64,000 nucleotides of DNA. Source: Macquaria australasica (lineage: Eukaryota; Chordata; Actinopteri; Centrarchiformes; Percichthyidae). A model generated the notes under the pieces. It was given only the letters and a program-made list of their open reading frames with translations. It did not search any database and was not told the DNA's origin. The DNA is taken from contig SEMN01000151.1 in assembly GCA_005408345.1 (NCBI GenBank), forward strand, positions 124,001-188,000. Reading direction: 5' to 3'. Both the position numbers and the translations under genes were made by a program. Below are positions 24,640 through 36,015 of the stretch, piece by piece. How positions within the stretch are numbered: position 1 is the stretch's first letter; each line of letters begins with the position of its first letter.

Positions 24640-25330
24640 TACTGATATGATGGAGTTTTGGATTGTAAAACTTTTCATGTTGCAAGTAAAAGCGCAGTGA
24701 TCTTCCTGTCTTCAACTTTTAGCCAGTTAAGACAGAAGTGCATGCTATTCATGTTAGTGCCGTATGGACACTGGAAAGCAAGGCGTGCCCCCTTGTTCTG
24801 TACTAGCTGGAGTTTGTTTTCATTTTTTTTGTGGCCTTCGCCCATATTATCTGGCAATAATCAAGCCGCGAAATAATAAGAGTACTTAGTACAAGTTTAG
24901 TTAAATCAGGTGTAAAGTATTTTCTAAATAGCTAGTATAGCTTCTAAATAACTACAGTTTGAGCTTGGTGGGCTGTAGCAGCAGCCCACTAAAATAGATT
25001 TAATGTGAGGTAAGTTAACATGAAGACATAATACCTCAATTTCATTACATGTAATATCCTCCCTAACTTTCACCGGAATATGATTTTGAACATAAAAAGC
25101 TACACCGCCCCCATACATGGTCCTGTCCTTACTGTATAGATTATACCCTTGTATGCACATAGCTTCATCATCAAATGTCTCATCCAAATGGGTTTCAGAT
25201 ATTGCAAAGATGTTAATTGTGTTTGAAAACAACAGATCAGTAATTTCATACACTTTGTTCCTTAAACTACAAATATTCAAGTGAGAAATCTTCAAGCTTT
25301 TCTTTGGAAGTACAGCAGCAATAGACATGA
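24640..25330 (-). pseudogene. internally deleted LINE: endonuclease domain joined to RT tail
   Basis: On the minus strand 25328-24924 encodes an apurinic-type endonuclease start (ISHLNICSLRNKVYEI, AISETHLDE, YGGGVAFYVQNHIPV, VGCCYSPP). It then passes into a short segment (24857-24675) with LQLVQNKGARLAFQCP, the region after the RT domain. The whole RT core is missing. It interrupts promoter unit B. Confidence 0.7.
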
Positions 25331-25648
25331 GTTATGAAGTATATTTCCCACCTTAATGTTACTGCATTATAAATGCATATTTGCCTAACAATTTCCTAGA
25401 TAAGTAAACTTCTTTATTTCAAGAGTGACGGCACCCTCAAATTCCGCTAGAACCCTCCCTCCCAGAATATTTAAAAAATGCAACAGAGGAGTGAGGGAGC
25501 AGTGACTGTAGGAGGCCTCGTAGCTTCATAGTGTGTGACGTGGAGGGTCAGGGGACACTGACTGACTCCCGCTCAGTGTAGCATGGACAGGGATGTAGAG
25601 CTGGTAGTCAGAGCTAACCAGCCATGAGCAGCTACTGTCAAACTCTGT

Positions 25649-26153
25649 TGCTGTGTCTCAAATCGCGTACTTCTGTTAGTACACTTACATGCAGTATACT
25701 GTGTAGACTATGTACCGACTTGTGTAGTGCATTAATTTTGACATGGTAGTGTTGTCTCAAATCGAATACTGCCAATGTGCGCTTTGACTGCGTCTTCTTC
25801 TTCTTTTTAATGTTGGATTGCAACCTGGCGGAGCATTATCGCCAACATTTTACTGAGATTGCCGCACGTCAAAATATCTGCCAGCACATTTGCTCACGTG
25901 ACTTCAATTCAGTTATATTAAAAATGAATGAAAAATGAACGTGCTTTTACTTTTAGCCGTAACAATCACAACTGCGGCCGCCATTTTCATACATTGGTGG
26001 TCCTCCCCTTCCGCTACTTAGCCCAGATGGCGACCATTGAGGGTGAGAAGTGTGCAGCGTTCCTCACTCAACTTTCTGACCGTTTTGCGTACATCATCCG
26101 GGTACTCATAGTACACTGCATTTTGCAGGAAGTACGCGATTTGAGACACAGCA
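25649..26153. mobile_element. foldback MITE, 505 bp
   Basis: Termini TGCTGTGTCTCAAATCGCGT and, on the other side, ACGCGATTTGAGACACAGCA are near-perfect inverted copies. There is an inner repeat of the TCTCAAATCG word. No coding capacity and no clear target-site duplication. Confidence 0.7.
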
Positions 26154-26454
26154 TGCGTCTCTGCTGGAAAGTCAGGGAGTCTGGTGGAGCTTTGACAGCC
26201 ACTAGAAGCACTTTTATGGCCCTTTGAGAGAGTCACTGTGTGCGTACTTGTGTTGTAGCTCAGATAGCGGCTCTACTACGACTCTACCGCAGCAAATGGA
26301 GAGATGAAGTTAAAGTTTGAGCTTTGTAGAAGTCAAATTCAGCAATCTGGACCGGCTCACTTTTAGAGTTTGGATCAGTTTAGCATCTATGGTGCAGGGT
26401 TTTGTTCCTGACTGCAGCAGCTAACTAAGACTAAGTTTAGGTAAAAAAATCTCA

Positions 26455-27990
26455 AGTATTACATAAAATAAAAGAAGCTGCTAGAGATGAATTACAACAA
26501 GCCTCTGTTGAGCTGTTGTGGTTTCAAAATGCTGCTCGGGATTTAAATCATTCTCTCCAAACTTCCTAAAATACAAAAAGAACAAAGTGCCTTTAAAATC
26601 GGGGGTTCTGCTTCACTTTACTCTGTAGCTCCTTTAAATGTACAGTGTACACAAACACACACACACACACTCACACATCTACACACTCACACTCGGACTT
26701 GGCTTCACTTTGTGCAGAGTCTTGCCTCAGTGATTTAATTAATAACATTAATCGATTAGGAAATAAACAGGATAAACAGGCAGTCGGTGAGACTGATGAA
26801 GTAGATAAACTTCATGTGATTTGAAGTGGTGCTCATGGCACAAACATAGCACATTATAAGCATGATGTGGGTTTTTTGATAGTCAAACCATAATTTAATC
26901 ATTTAAAATGTTTAAACATTTTAAGGACAGTCTACAGTTAACTAATTGCACTTCTCTGAACTCTGATTATATATTCCAGTGAGTTCATCTTGCTCTCCTC
27001 TCCCTCTTCATCTCATAAAGATAAGAGTAGGTTTAATGTCCAGAGGGCTGAGATAAACATCACAAGTGAGATCATTTCTCAGAAACCCCACCTAGTAAAC
27101 CTGAAAGTGAAAGAAAAACGGTTAACCTCCTGCAGAGAAACTGTGGTCAACACAACAGTTAAACCTATTTCACCATCGTAGTTACAAAAATGAAACTTGC
27201 AGTCTTTCTCTCTTGATCAGAGGTCATGAAGACTTCTAAAACAGGTTCTGACACCAGGCCACAGTCGTCTTTCCAGCTCCTGACCAAAGGTGCTGGACCA
27301 ACTTCTTTTGAACAGACACTGGTGAAGCTAGTGGACCACTGACTCCACCCCCCCACCCCCCGATAATTTCCAACAAATGTGTAAAATCTACTTTTATCTG
27401 AACACCTTGTACTTATTGTTCTCTCCCAGCAGCTCATCTACTTTAAAATCACAGCATTTGCATGAGTTCCAATGTGGTTTAAGGGTTTTGCATAGTATCA
27501 AATCAGACTTGCGAGGTTGTGAATGTCTTTTCTTTCATACAGTACATAGCTGTAGCCATCCTGTTTATTGCGGTTAATGTTACTGTTCGTCAGCCCCAGT
27601 TAAGCTCTGAATGCAGCTCAGGTATTTGCGAGCTTCATGTGTTGTGTTTACTACCACTGAAGAGGAATAAATGTTGTTCATGTACGTTTATGTATCGCAA
27701 CCAGCAGCTATGTATGAGAGGCATAAACTGGGGCTACGGTTAGCCAGTTGATGAATAAAGAACCACTCTCTGGAGTCTTACACTCGCCTAGATATACCCA
27801 CAGAACAGGGTCATAAAGAGGGACGTGTGTGTACAGCATAAAAAAATTATTTAGGGTGGAGTTCCTCTTTAAAATGGACAATATTTCATTCAGCTCTCTG
27901 AACCTCTGCTGTGGGGTCACATAAGGTGTCAGTTAAAGTAATAGTCCTGTGTTATCTGTGGTTTTGTACCACTGACTATTATTTCCTCCC
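26455..27990 (-). repeat. 5' flanking unit C of the GTPase family, without a GTPase gene
   Basis: In the same order as the other units it holds the intron segment (26470-26580), a decayed promoter (26610-26660, TATA lost), an ISRE, and the stretch 27165-27345 that is nearly identical to 24465-24625. The block 27850-27930 matches 46030-46100 (GAGTTCCTCTTTAAAATGGA). No GTPase coding exon lies to its left, so on the minus strand it is an orphan. Confidence 0.65.
27103..27118. promoter_or_regulatory. interferon-stimulated response element-like site (unit C)
   Basis: GAAAGTGAAAGAAAAA has the same core and position in the unit as the sites at 24332 and 45107. It lies about 1 kb upstream of the candidate first exon of the plus-strand SNTX-GTPase gene. 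Confidence 0.55.
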
Positions 27991-28025
27991 TGTACATTCT
28001 GCAAGTCATTCTGCAGGTGTGTCAT

Positions 28026-28161
28026 TTCTGGGAAATCAGCCTCATTCTCCTCTGTGCCGCCTCCTATTAATGAATAAAGATCTGTGGGGCGTTTCTCTCT
28101 CAGACACGATATAATGTCTGAAACTACAGCACTGCCTCAGAGGATCACACACATTTATCCT
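28026..28161 (+). promoter_or_regulatory. candidate promoter and first exon of the SNTX-GTPase gene
   Basis: TTCTGGGAA (28026-28034) matches the STAT/GAS pattern TTCNNNGAA. It is followed by AT-rich sequence and a candidate exon ending at 28161 with donor GTAAGT. The exon carries an ATG at 28114 opening a 16-codon frame. Spliced to the acceptor at 30438, that frame would overlap the main start codon. The exon is a prediction from the donor site and position only. Confidence 0.35.
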
Positions 28162-28539
28162 GTAAGTACACTAATGCTCTTTTTGTTAATGTGCTGTTAC
28201 ATGCACCAGTTCTGCTGTGTATCTTTCGCTGGTCAGTCAGAGTCCTGCAGTTTCTGGTTATTTAACCAAAGACTGTAGATGCAGTTTAAATGATGTAAAC
28301 AGTAATGCAATAATGAATGCTATGTATAACTGAACATCCTGTAAATCCTCCTTTAAGCACACATACCAAAATGTACATGAATAATAAATAATAGTAGTAT
28401 AACTTTATAAAAGAAAAAGAAAAAAAGGAGTTATAGAAGTTTAGAAGATCACCTTTTGCCTTTTAATTAATTTTTATAAAGCATTTGACTGTGCTGATAG
28501 AAGCTTGAGTATGGGAGTAAAATAAGGCTGCATTTTTAG

Positions 28540-29170
28540 CCACATTAGCAGCGTTGTTCTAGGGAGGCAATGTCGGTCAGTCAGTCCACCACTTTGGTCC
28601 AGACTGAAATATCTCAACAAATATTTTTTGGATTGCTGTAAAATTAGATTCAGACCCTCATGTTACAAGAAAAGAGTAGCACCACCAATTTTCAGTGCAA
28701 AGTGATGCACACTGACTCCAAAAAACATATTTATTTAAAGACGTTTCAATCCCAGTTGGGAACAGATTTATATATTTTTTGACCTGACAAAGATCCAAAT
28801 GGGATCAAAACGTTGTCTATTTAAATAAATGTGTGGATGAATTGTAATAACTTTGATGATCCTCTGACCTTTCATCTAGCGCCATCATCAGGTCAACATG
28901 TTAATGTGTCCAACACTTTGGTTTATGACCAAATACCTGCAGAACTACAGACATTCCCATCAGCCTCAGCAGGACTTTGTGTAACTATGTTAGCATGCTA
29001 TCATGCTAAAGTATGGTGGTAAAAATGGTAAACATTAGCTGCTAAACATCAGCATGTCAACATTGTCATTGTGAGCATTCTGATATTAGACATAAATTCA
29101 CAGAACCACTGAGCCTAAGTACAACCTCAGAGTCATTAGTGTGGCTGTACGCTCACAGTGTTGTTTCCCT
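28540..29170 (+). repeat. dispersed fish repeat with TTAGCATGCTA words
   Basis: It contains GACTGAAATATCTCAACAAA, CATCTAGCGCCATCATCAGG and repeated AGCATGCTA words. These are hallmarks of a common decayed fish repeat. Shorter related stretches lie at 35390-35540 and 54120-54230. Confidence 0.5.
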
Positions 29171-29330
29171 TTTTGTTTTACATTTACATAAATGATCTTC
29201 GCCTTTAAAGAACTAAACAAAGTTGGGCTTATAGGTGAGGAACAAATAAAAATTCTCCTGTTGGCAGATGTTATAAAAGTAGAGAAACTAAAATAAATTC
29301 TAGAAACCATTAAAGTCTAAAAATATTGTG
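29160..29330 (+). pseudogene. short L1-like RT remnant
   Basis: Interrupted frames resemble an INDL ... LNKVGLIGEEQIKILLLAD block, which is the approach to the catalytic YADD motif in non-LTR RTs. Very decayed and short. Confidence 0.35.
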
Positions 29331-30445
29331 GGCTGATCTTACTGCAATTCTTGGATTTTAATTGTTTGCCCCTACATATGTTTACTTTTGGAAGAACTAC
29401 ACTTAAAGCTGCACTAATCAATATCTTTATATTAACAACTGATCAAATGATGTGTAATGTGAAAGGGGTCGCTCTTAAGGTCAAACACAAAGAGAATCAT
29501 CACCAACTCTGCAGCACTACACTCATTGTTTCGGTTTTACTACTCCAGTGTGATGATAATGTTGCTCTTTGTTAACACGTCCCCATAACAACTTTATAAG
29601 GTGATCATATGTCAGTGTTTTGTTTACAGCTTGTTGTGCTGAAAAATGTTGCTTTAATAGAATTATTACTTCTTGCTCCAACTTCTTATAATATAAATGG
29701 TTTATTCTAAAAATTTGAAGCTTGGGATTTATACACTGCCAGTAAACATGATCATTTCATTTATCTTGTGTTAGGGTAAGGTGTATGTTGGGCCAGACTT
29801 GAAGTCAGTATAGCAGCAGCTGACAGGTGGTACGTGCTCTTTTTCTGTTCTTTTGCCAGTTTATTTTTAATTTTATTTTGGCAAAACGTAAAAGCTATTT
29901 CGTTTGTTATTGTCTATTTCAAACTATGCAGATTCATCATGCACATTTCCTTTTCTCATTGCATGTCCACACTTGTTTTTAAACACAATTCTAGTAACAC
30001 ACCAGTAAGAGTTCAATACTGTAAGTTTGCAGGAAAATCAATTCACCACCAGAAGAAGCAATCAGCTCAGTTCTATTCAAACCATTCTGATGTGAACACA
30101 GTTGATTAGTTGTGTTAATTGGTTATATGTGTAAATTGGCTTGTTGCAGCAGTAAATATTTTGTTTAGTTTGCCATTGGGTTTATTAGGAGTTTATCAGC
30201 CCAACATGTTTCTTAATCCACAGGAGATCAAATAGTCTTTAAACTGGAAAACATACATATCACTTAAATTGGCATTATGAGGTTTTCACCCAAAAGCAAC
30301 ATCTTTTATTTTACTCTCGACTTCAGTGGAGCTTGTCTTTGTTACAGAAACTACACAGTGTGACAGATGACTAACAGTTTGGACAGCAGGAGAGTCACAG
30401 GAGTGAAATAATGTACTTTCTGTTTTCTCTTGTCTAGACGAAGAG

Positions 30446-33400
30446 ATGGACCCTGAAGCCAGCAGAACAATGGAGATGGCGGCGCTCGGCCGGCCATTCA
30501 GCCTCGGGATGCTGTACGACTGCCGCCAAGATTCACTTGTCCCTGGTAAGGATTCACATGTAAAGTTACTAAATGCAATTGAACCACATTAAGACATAAA
30601 CTCTACATATAGGTTGGGAACCTGTGGGAATATGCTTAGAAATCTTTTGCCCCTGGTAACTCCCACTAGTACCAAAAAAGCCAATTTTATCTGAACTTGC
30701 TGAAGCTACAAGCCAGAAAAACCAATACTGCAAATTAAGCCATGCAAGCTAGTGGTAGCCACCCTGCTACAGGTCGAGCCAAATTATGTCATACTGTAAG
30801 TTAATCACAGGGGATAGAGTTATGAAATGATGAAATGTATTGCAGGTGTCCAGGGGTCTCTAAGTAAGTAGGTCCTGTAAATTTTCTGCATTGATAGTCA
30901 GGGCACTTGGACAGAAAACTCACCTGTATTGCTTCAATACAAACACAAGATTAACTACAACAAGAGCAAGCACAAGTTAAAGCTCTGTAGAAACCTGAAA
31001 ATACATTCAGCAGGTCATTTTGTAACTTTTTGATTTGGATTTGATTTGCATTTCATAATTGCCTAAAGTTGTTTTTTTGTTCATTACTAAAAACGTTTTT
31101 GGTTCAAGAGAATTTTCTGACAATTTAGCTCATGAATTCAGTGCCTGTATAATTGTTTCTAACAAATAAACTTTGTTTCTAACAACTAAACTCAACAGTT
31201 AAGAAATCATGTAAGTGCCACTTGTTCTGCAACAGATTAGCAACATGTTTTATGTTTTAAGGGATGGCGGGAAGAAGCTATTTTTTTACATAATTTGTGA
31301 ATTGATCCTGTTCTCAATATAACACAGAGAGGGCTTCTTAGAAAAAAGCCTGTGTTGTTGTGTTACTTTTAGTCTTAGCGTTTCTCTGATTCTGTGTCTA
31401 AAAACCAATCCTTACTATCATGAAATTCAAAGGCAGTTTTTTTTTTGGCAGGCATGACACTGTGGGACTGCGATGACCTGGAAAAACATACACGAGAGAG
31501 TCCAAAACCTAACAGTGACTTTGAGATAGTTGCATCTGAATCAATTGAGGATAAATCTTCAGCGTTAAAGGTTGAAGCATCACTGAAGGCAAGTTTCTTG
31601 AGTGGGCTGGTAGAGGTTGAAGGATCAGCCAAATACCTGAATGATAGTAAGACTTCCAAAAATCAGGCCCGAGTAACACTGAAATATAAAACTACCACAA
31701 AGTTCAAGGAGCTGTCGATGAATCATCTTGCAAGAGGCAACGTGAAGCATCCTGATGTCTTTGATAAAGGATTAGCAACACATGTAGTCACAGGTATCCT
31801 TTATGGGGCACAAGCCTTCTTTGTCTTTGACCGTGATGTGTCTGAAAAGGAAGATCATCAAGACATTGAGGGCAACTTGAAAGTAATGATCAAGAAGATT
31901 CCCTGCCTTGCTATAGAGGGTGAAGGTTCGCTGAAACTGGAAGACAAGGACAGAGAAAATGTTGAGAAATTCTCCTGCAAATTCCATGGAGATTTTTCTC
32001 TTGAAAAAAATCCTGTGACCTTTCAGGATGCCATACAAGTCTACCAAAGCCTGCCAACATTGCTGGGAGCCGATGGAGAAAACGCTGTACCAATGAAGGT
32101 CTGGCTGTTGCCACTAACAAGTTTAGATTCTTCTGCTGCTCAGCTCGTCCGTCAGATAAGTATAAGATTAGTTCAGGAATCACAGAGAGTCCTGGAGGAC
32201 TTCAGTGAGCTGGAAATGAGGTGCAATGATGCAACGAGAACCACCACTGTGCAGCAGTTCCTACAGATTGGTAAAAAGATTAAAACTTTCAAAGAGATGT
32301 GCTCCGAGTTCAAGCTGGAATTCCAACGAACCTTGGCAAAGAAACTTCCATCAATTCGAGGAGGAGGAGAAGAGGAAGCTGTGCTCGCAGAGATCCTGAA
32401 GAAGAGACATTCTTCTCCTTTCAACAGCAACAACCTGAACGAGTGGATGGACTGTAAAGAGAGAGAAATCTGCATTTTAAAATCTTTCACCAACATGATG
32501 AAAAACACCAAGATCATCCCATCTGAAAATGGTCTTCATGAGGAAATTCTCAGTGCAGAGTATGCAGTGTGTTTTGTTTTCACCTCACTGGGAAGTGCTG
32601 AACCGTACCTCTCAGCTTTATCAAACTACTTAACACAAACACCCAAACCAGACGACCCTCAACATGCACACACTCATGATGTAGAGAAGGAACAATGGTA
32701 CCTTTTAAATGAAGTATCAGATACAATGAGGAATAAAGCAAAGCTCTTCAGAGATTTTGCTGAGGCCAACAAGGAGAACAAGAACATAAAGTTCTTGACA
32801 GTGGGTTCAACAAATGAGACACAGAAAGGTTCAAGCATCTACCTTTATAAAGACGGCTTTTCTGTCAATGACAATTTTGAGCCGCCTTCAAAGCCTGAAA
32901 CAGTAACAGTAAGTGACACAAACCACAACAGTGTGACACTGAAGATTTCTCCACCCAGATTTGGAGCAGAGAACATCACCTCCTACTCTGTTGAGTACTG
33001 TGTCAGTGGAGAGGATGGATGGCAACAGAAGACAGCATCAAAAGCTGAAGAAGTCACAGTGAGCGATCTGAGTCCGAACACAGAGTATCTGTTCAGATGC
33101 AGAGCAGTGACCTCAGTAGGTGTTGGGCCAGCCAATGAAGTCATTGGTTCTATTAAAACCTTACCTTGCAGCCCTCCTGGAAAACCTCAAGTTGAACCAA
33201 ACTCAAGTGAGATATCAGTTAGCTGGTGGAAACCTGCTGAGCTTGGACAAGATGTCCACATTTTGAGCTACATCGTGGAGTATGCCAAAAAAGACAACGG
33301 AGTGAAAGAGGAAGATCTCCACTGGAACCAAATGATGGCAAGAGCTGAAAAGGCAATAATTTCAGGGCTTCAGTCAGAGACAGAATATGTTGTCAGGATC

Positions 33401-35164
33401 AGATGTGATTGTGGCGTAGCCGGCAGAAGCAAAGAAAGCATCACTGTTAATGTTTGTACAACAAAATGTGAATTTGCGCGTCTTGCTGAATTCCTCAAAC
33501 ATATTAGCAAGAGTATAAATTCTGAATCCCCCTCAGTTTACAAACTACCCCTGGAGGAAGAAGATATGGACATAGATGGGTGCCAGAGGTTTAACTTTGG
33601 CAAAGAAAGCATGAGGCTAAATCGCACAATAATGCTTCTTGGAGCGACCGGATCAGGAAAGTCCACTCTCATCAATGGACTGATCAACTACATTGTTGGT
33701 GTAGAATGGAAGGACAATTTCAGATTTAAATTAATAGATGAGGATCAGTCGAGATCACAAGCTGAAAGCCAGACCTCTGAAGTCACTGTGTACAAAATCA
33801 ACCACCAGGAGGGATTTAAAATCCCCTTCTCTCTGACCATTGTGGACACACCAGGGTTTGGGGATACAAGAGGAATAGGAAGAGACCGGGAGATCACAGA
33901 GCAAATCCGGAGGCTTTTCACCTCTGTTAACGGAGTCAGTGAGATCGATGCAGTGTGTTTTGTTACTCAGGCCTCTCTTGCACGACTAACAGCAACACAA
34001 CGATATGTGTTTGACTCGGTGCTCTCCATTTTTGGCAAAGATGTAGCAGAAAACATTGAGATGCTGGTGACCTTTGCAGATGGCAAGCAGCCACCGGTTC
34101 TTGAGGCAATAAACGTCTCTGGGGTTCCATGTCCAAAGAATGACATAGGACTTCCAGTTCACTTCAAATTCAACAACTCTGCATTGTTTGCAGACAACAG
34201 AAGCACCAATGACAGAGCCTGTGATGAGGATTCTGATGAGGATGATGACAACTTTGATGAAATGTTTTGGAACATGGGTGCCAAAAGTATGGAGAGGTTC
34301 TTCACTTCTTTGGGTAAAATGACAACCAAGAGCTTGCTAATGACCCAAGAGGTTCTCAAAGAACGAAAACAGCTTGAAACAGCTGTTGAAGGTTTGCAAC
34401 CACAAGTTAAAGCTGGATTAGCAAAACTTGAAGAAATTAAGACAACCAAAGAAAAGATTAAAGAGCATGAAACAGTCATGACTTCAAATGAAAACTTTGA
34501 GATTGAGATGGATGTTATTAAGCCAGTCAAAAAACAGCTCACAAAGAAAGGAGAGTACATAACCAACTGCCAGAAATGTTCAATAACATGTCACTACCCG
34601 TGTGCGATAGCAGATGATAATGAAAAACGTGGCTGTGCATCAATGGATAGGACAGGGCTGTGCACTGTCTGCCCTGGAAAATGTGTTTGGAGTGTGCATT
34701 TCAACCAGACATACAGGTGGGAGTATGTTCAGGTAAAAGAGAAGCAGACACTGCAAGAGCTAAAAGACAAGTACGAAAAAGCTACAAACGATAAGATGAC
34801 TATTCAGGAATTGATTGAGAGGCAAGAGGAAGAGATTGTTCACCTTCAAGACATGATAGTGTCCCTCATGGATCAGTCAGCTCACTGTATAACGCGTCTG
34901 CAAGAGATCGCCCTGAGGCCTAACCCTCTGACCACTCCAGAGTACATCGACATGCTGATTGAAGGAGAAAAGTCAGAGGCCAAAGAGGGTTACCAGGCTC
35001 GAATTCAGTCTTTGGAGGCAATGAAGGACAGAGCAAAAATCATCTCCAAAGTAGCCAAACGAGATAAACTTACAAAAACGGAGGAGGAATTGTCTGAAGA
35101 AAAACAAAAGAGGCAAGAAAAGAAAGGTTTGCTCAAGAAATTTCTAAATTTCATTGGACTTTAG
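30446..35164 (+). CDS. stonustoxin-like (MACPF/CDC-type) N-terminus fused to FN3 x2 and a P-loop GTPase
   Basis: Coding exons 30446-30545 and 31452-35164 give 1270 aa; the junction CCTG|GTAAGG to TTGGCAG|GCATG keeps frame. Residues 1-265 match the N-terminal region of the SNTX/verrucotoxin-like protein family (ALGRPFSLGMLYD, ASLKASFLSGLVEVEGSAKY, GLATHVVTGILYGA, VPMKVWLLPL). About 266-390 is a helical FAT-like segment and 393-510 a thioredoxin-like segment. Two FN3 domains follow at about 511-606 and 608-707. The G domain has GATGSGKS at 764-771, DTPGFGD at 832-838 and TFAD in the G4 position. An acidic linker, an eight-Cys module (1073-1111) and a coiled-coil tail complete it. The PRY-SPRY domain that ends SNTX subunits is absent. 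No signal peptide or membrane span is seen, so it is probably cytosolic. The GTPase half is colinear with the two flanking genes. Related genes in non-venomous fish suggest an endogenous immune-type protein rather than a venom toxin; function is inferred. Confidence 0.85.
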
Positions 35165-35781
35165 GGAAACATGGTCTGTAGGTCTGCAGCCACGTTAGCA
35201 GCACTGTGAGGTTCTAATTACAGTATAAATCAGAACAAAACAGTTGGATGGATGACAAGTAGGTCAAAAGCACAGCTGAGCTCGTACGGTTTAGACCTGG
35301 TCTATATGAAAATGTTACGATTAGGCGCTATATAAACAAAACTGAATTGAAAATGATTTAGCCATCATATGGGCATTAGTACGTTAACATGATTACAATT
35401 AATGTGTACATTTTGTATTGTGTATGACAGTAACATGCTAATATTTTGCAAGTTACCATGCTAAAACGATATGTTACATGTTAACACTAACACTTGAGGT
35501 TAGCATGCTGATTTGTCTTAACTTCTTGCATTAACAAGCTTTGTTAGACTATTGGAGGAATGCACCAAATTTTATGGTAATTCATCCATTTTTTTAATTG
35601 GCTAAGAACCACACTAACCTTGATGTCATGTCTACATAACCTGAATGTTGTTTAAATGTTGAGATTTATTTCTTTTCTGACACATATAATGTCATTTATT
35701 GACCAGCTGGAGCATTGGTGCCATTAATTGTTGCCACACAGGTGATTGGACAGAAATAACATGTTCTCTTATTTTTATTAA
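35165..35781. other. 3' flank of the SNTX-GTPase gene
   Basis: Non-coding. It includes a stretch with TTAGCATGCTGA-type repeat words (35390-35540). No polyadenylation signal close to the stop stands out; an AATAAA-like word lies near 36787. Confidence 0.4.
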
Positions 35782-36015
35782 TGAAACTATCCATCCATCC
35801 ATCCATTTTCTATACCGCTTATCCTCTTAGAGGGTCGCGGGGGGCTGGAGCCAATCCCAGCTGACATTGGGCGAGAGGCGGGGCACACCCAGGACTGGTC
35901 ACCAGTCAATCACAGGGCTGACACATAGAGACAGACAAACATTCACAGTCACAGCTACGGACAATTTAGAATCATCAATTAACCTAACTTGCATGTCTTT
36001 GGACAAGTTAGGTTA
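35782..36015 (+). mobile_element. RTE-type LINE 3' fragment (Expander/Rex3-like)
   Basis: It begins with ATCCATCCATCCATTTTCTA and continues with GCTTATCCTCTTAGAGGGTC, GGGGCTGGAGCCAATCCCAG and TGCATGTCTTTGGAC. This is the familiar 3' end of a fish RTE element. A short direct repeat, GGACAAGTTAGGTTAAT, lies at the right edge. Confidence 0.55.

Noticed and set aside
31772..32517. Minus-strand frames of 90-114 codons
   Set aside because: Antisense shadows of the SNTX-GTPase gene.
30446..35164. A venom toxin subunit
   Set aside because: It lacks the PRY-SPRY C-terminus of SNTX subunits, carries a GTPase instead, and lies among GTPase paralogues; an endogenous immune-type gene is the better reading.
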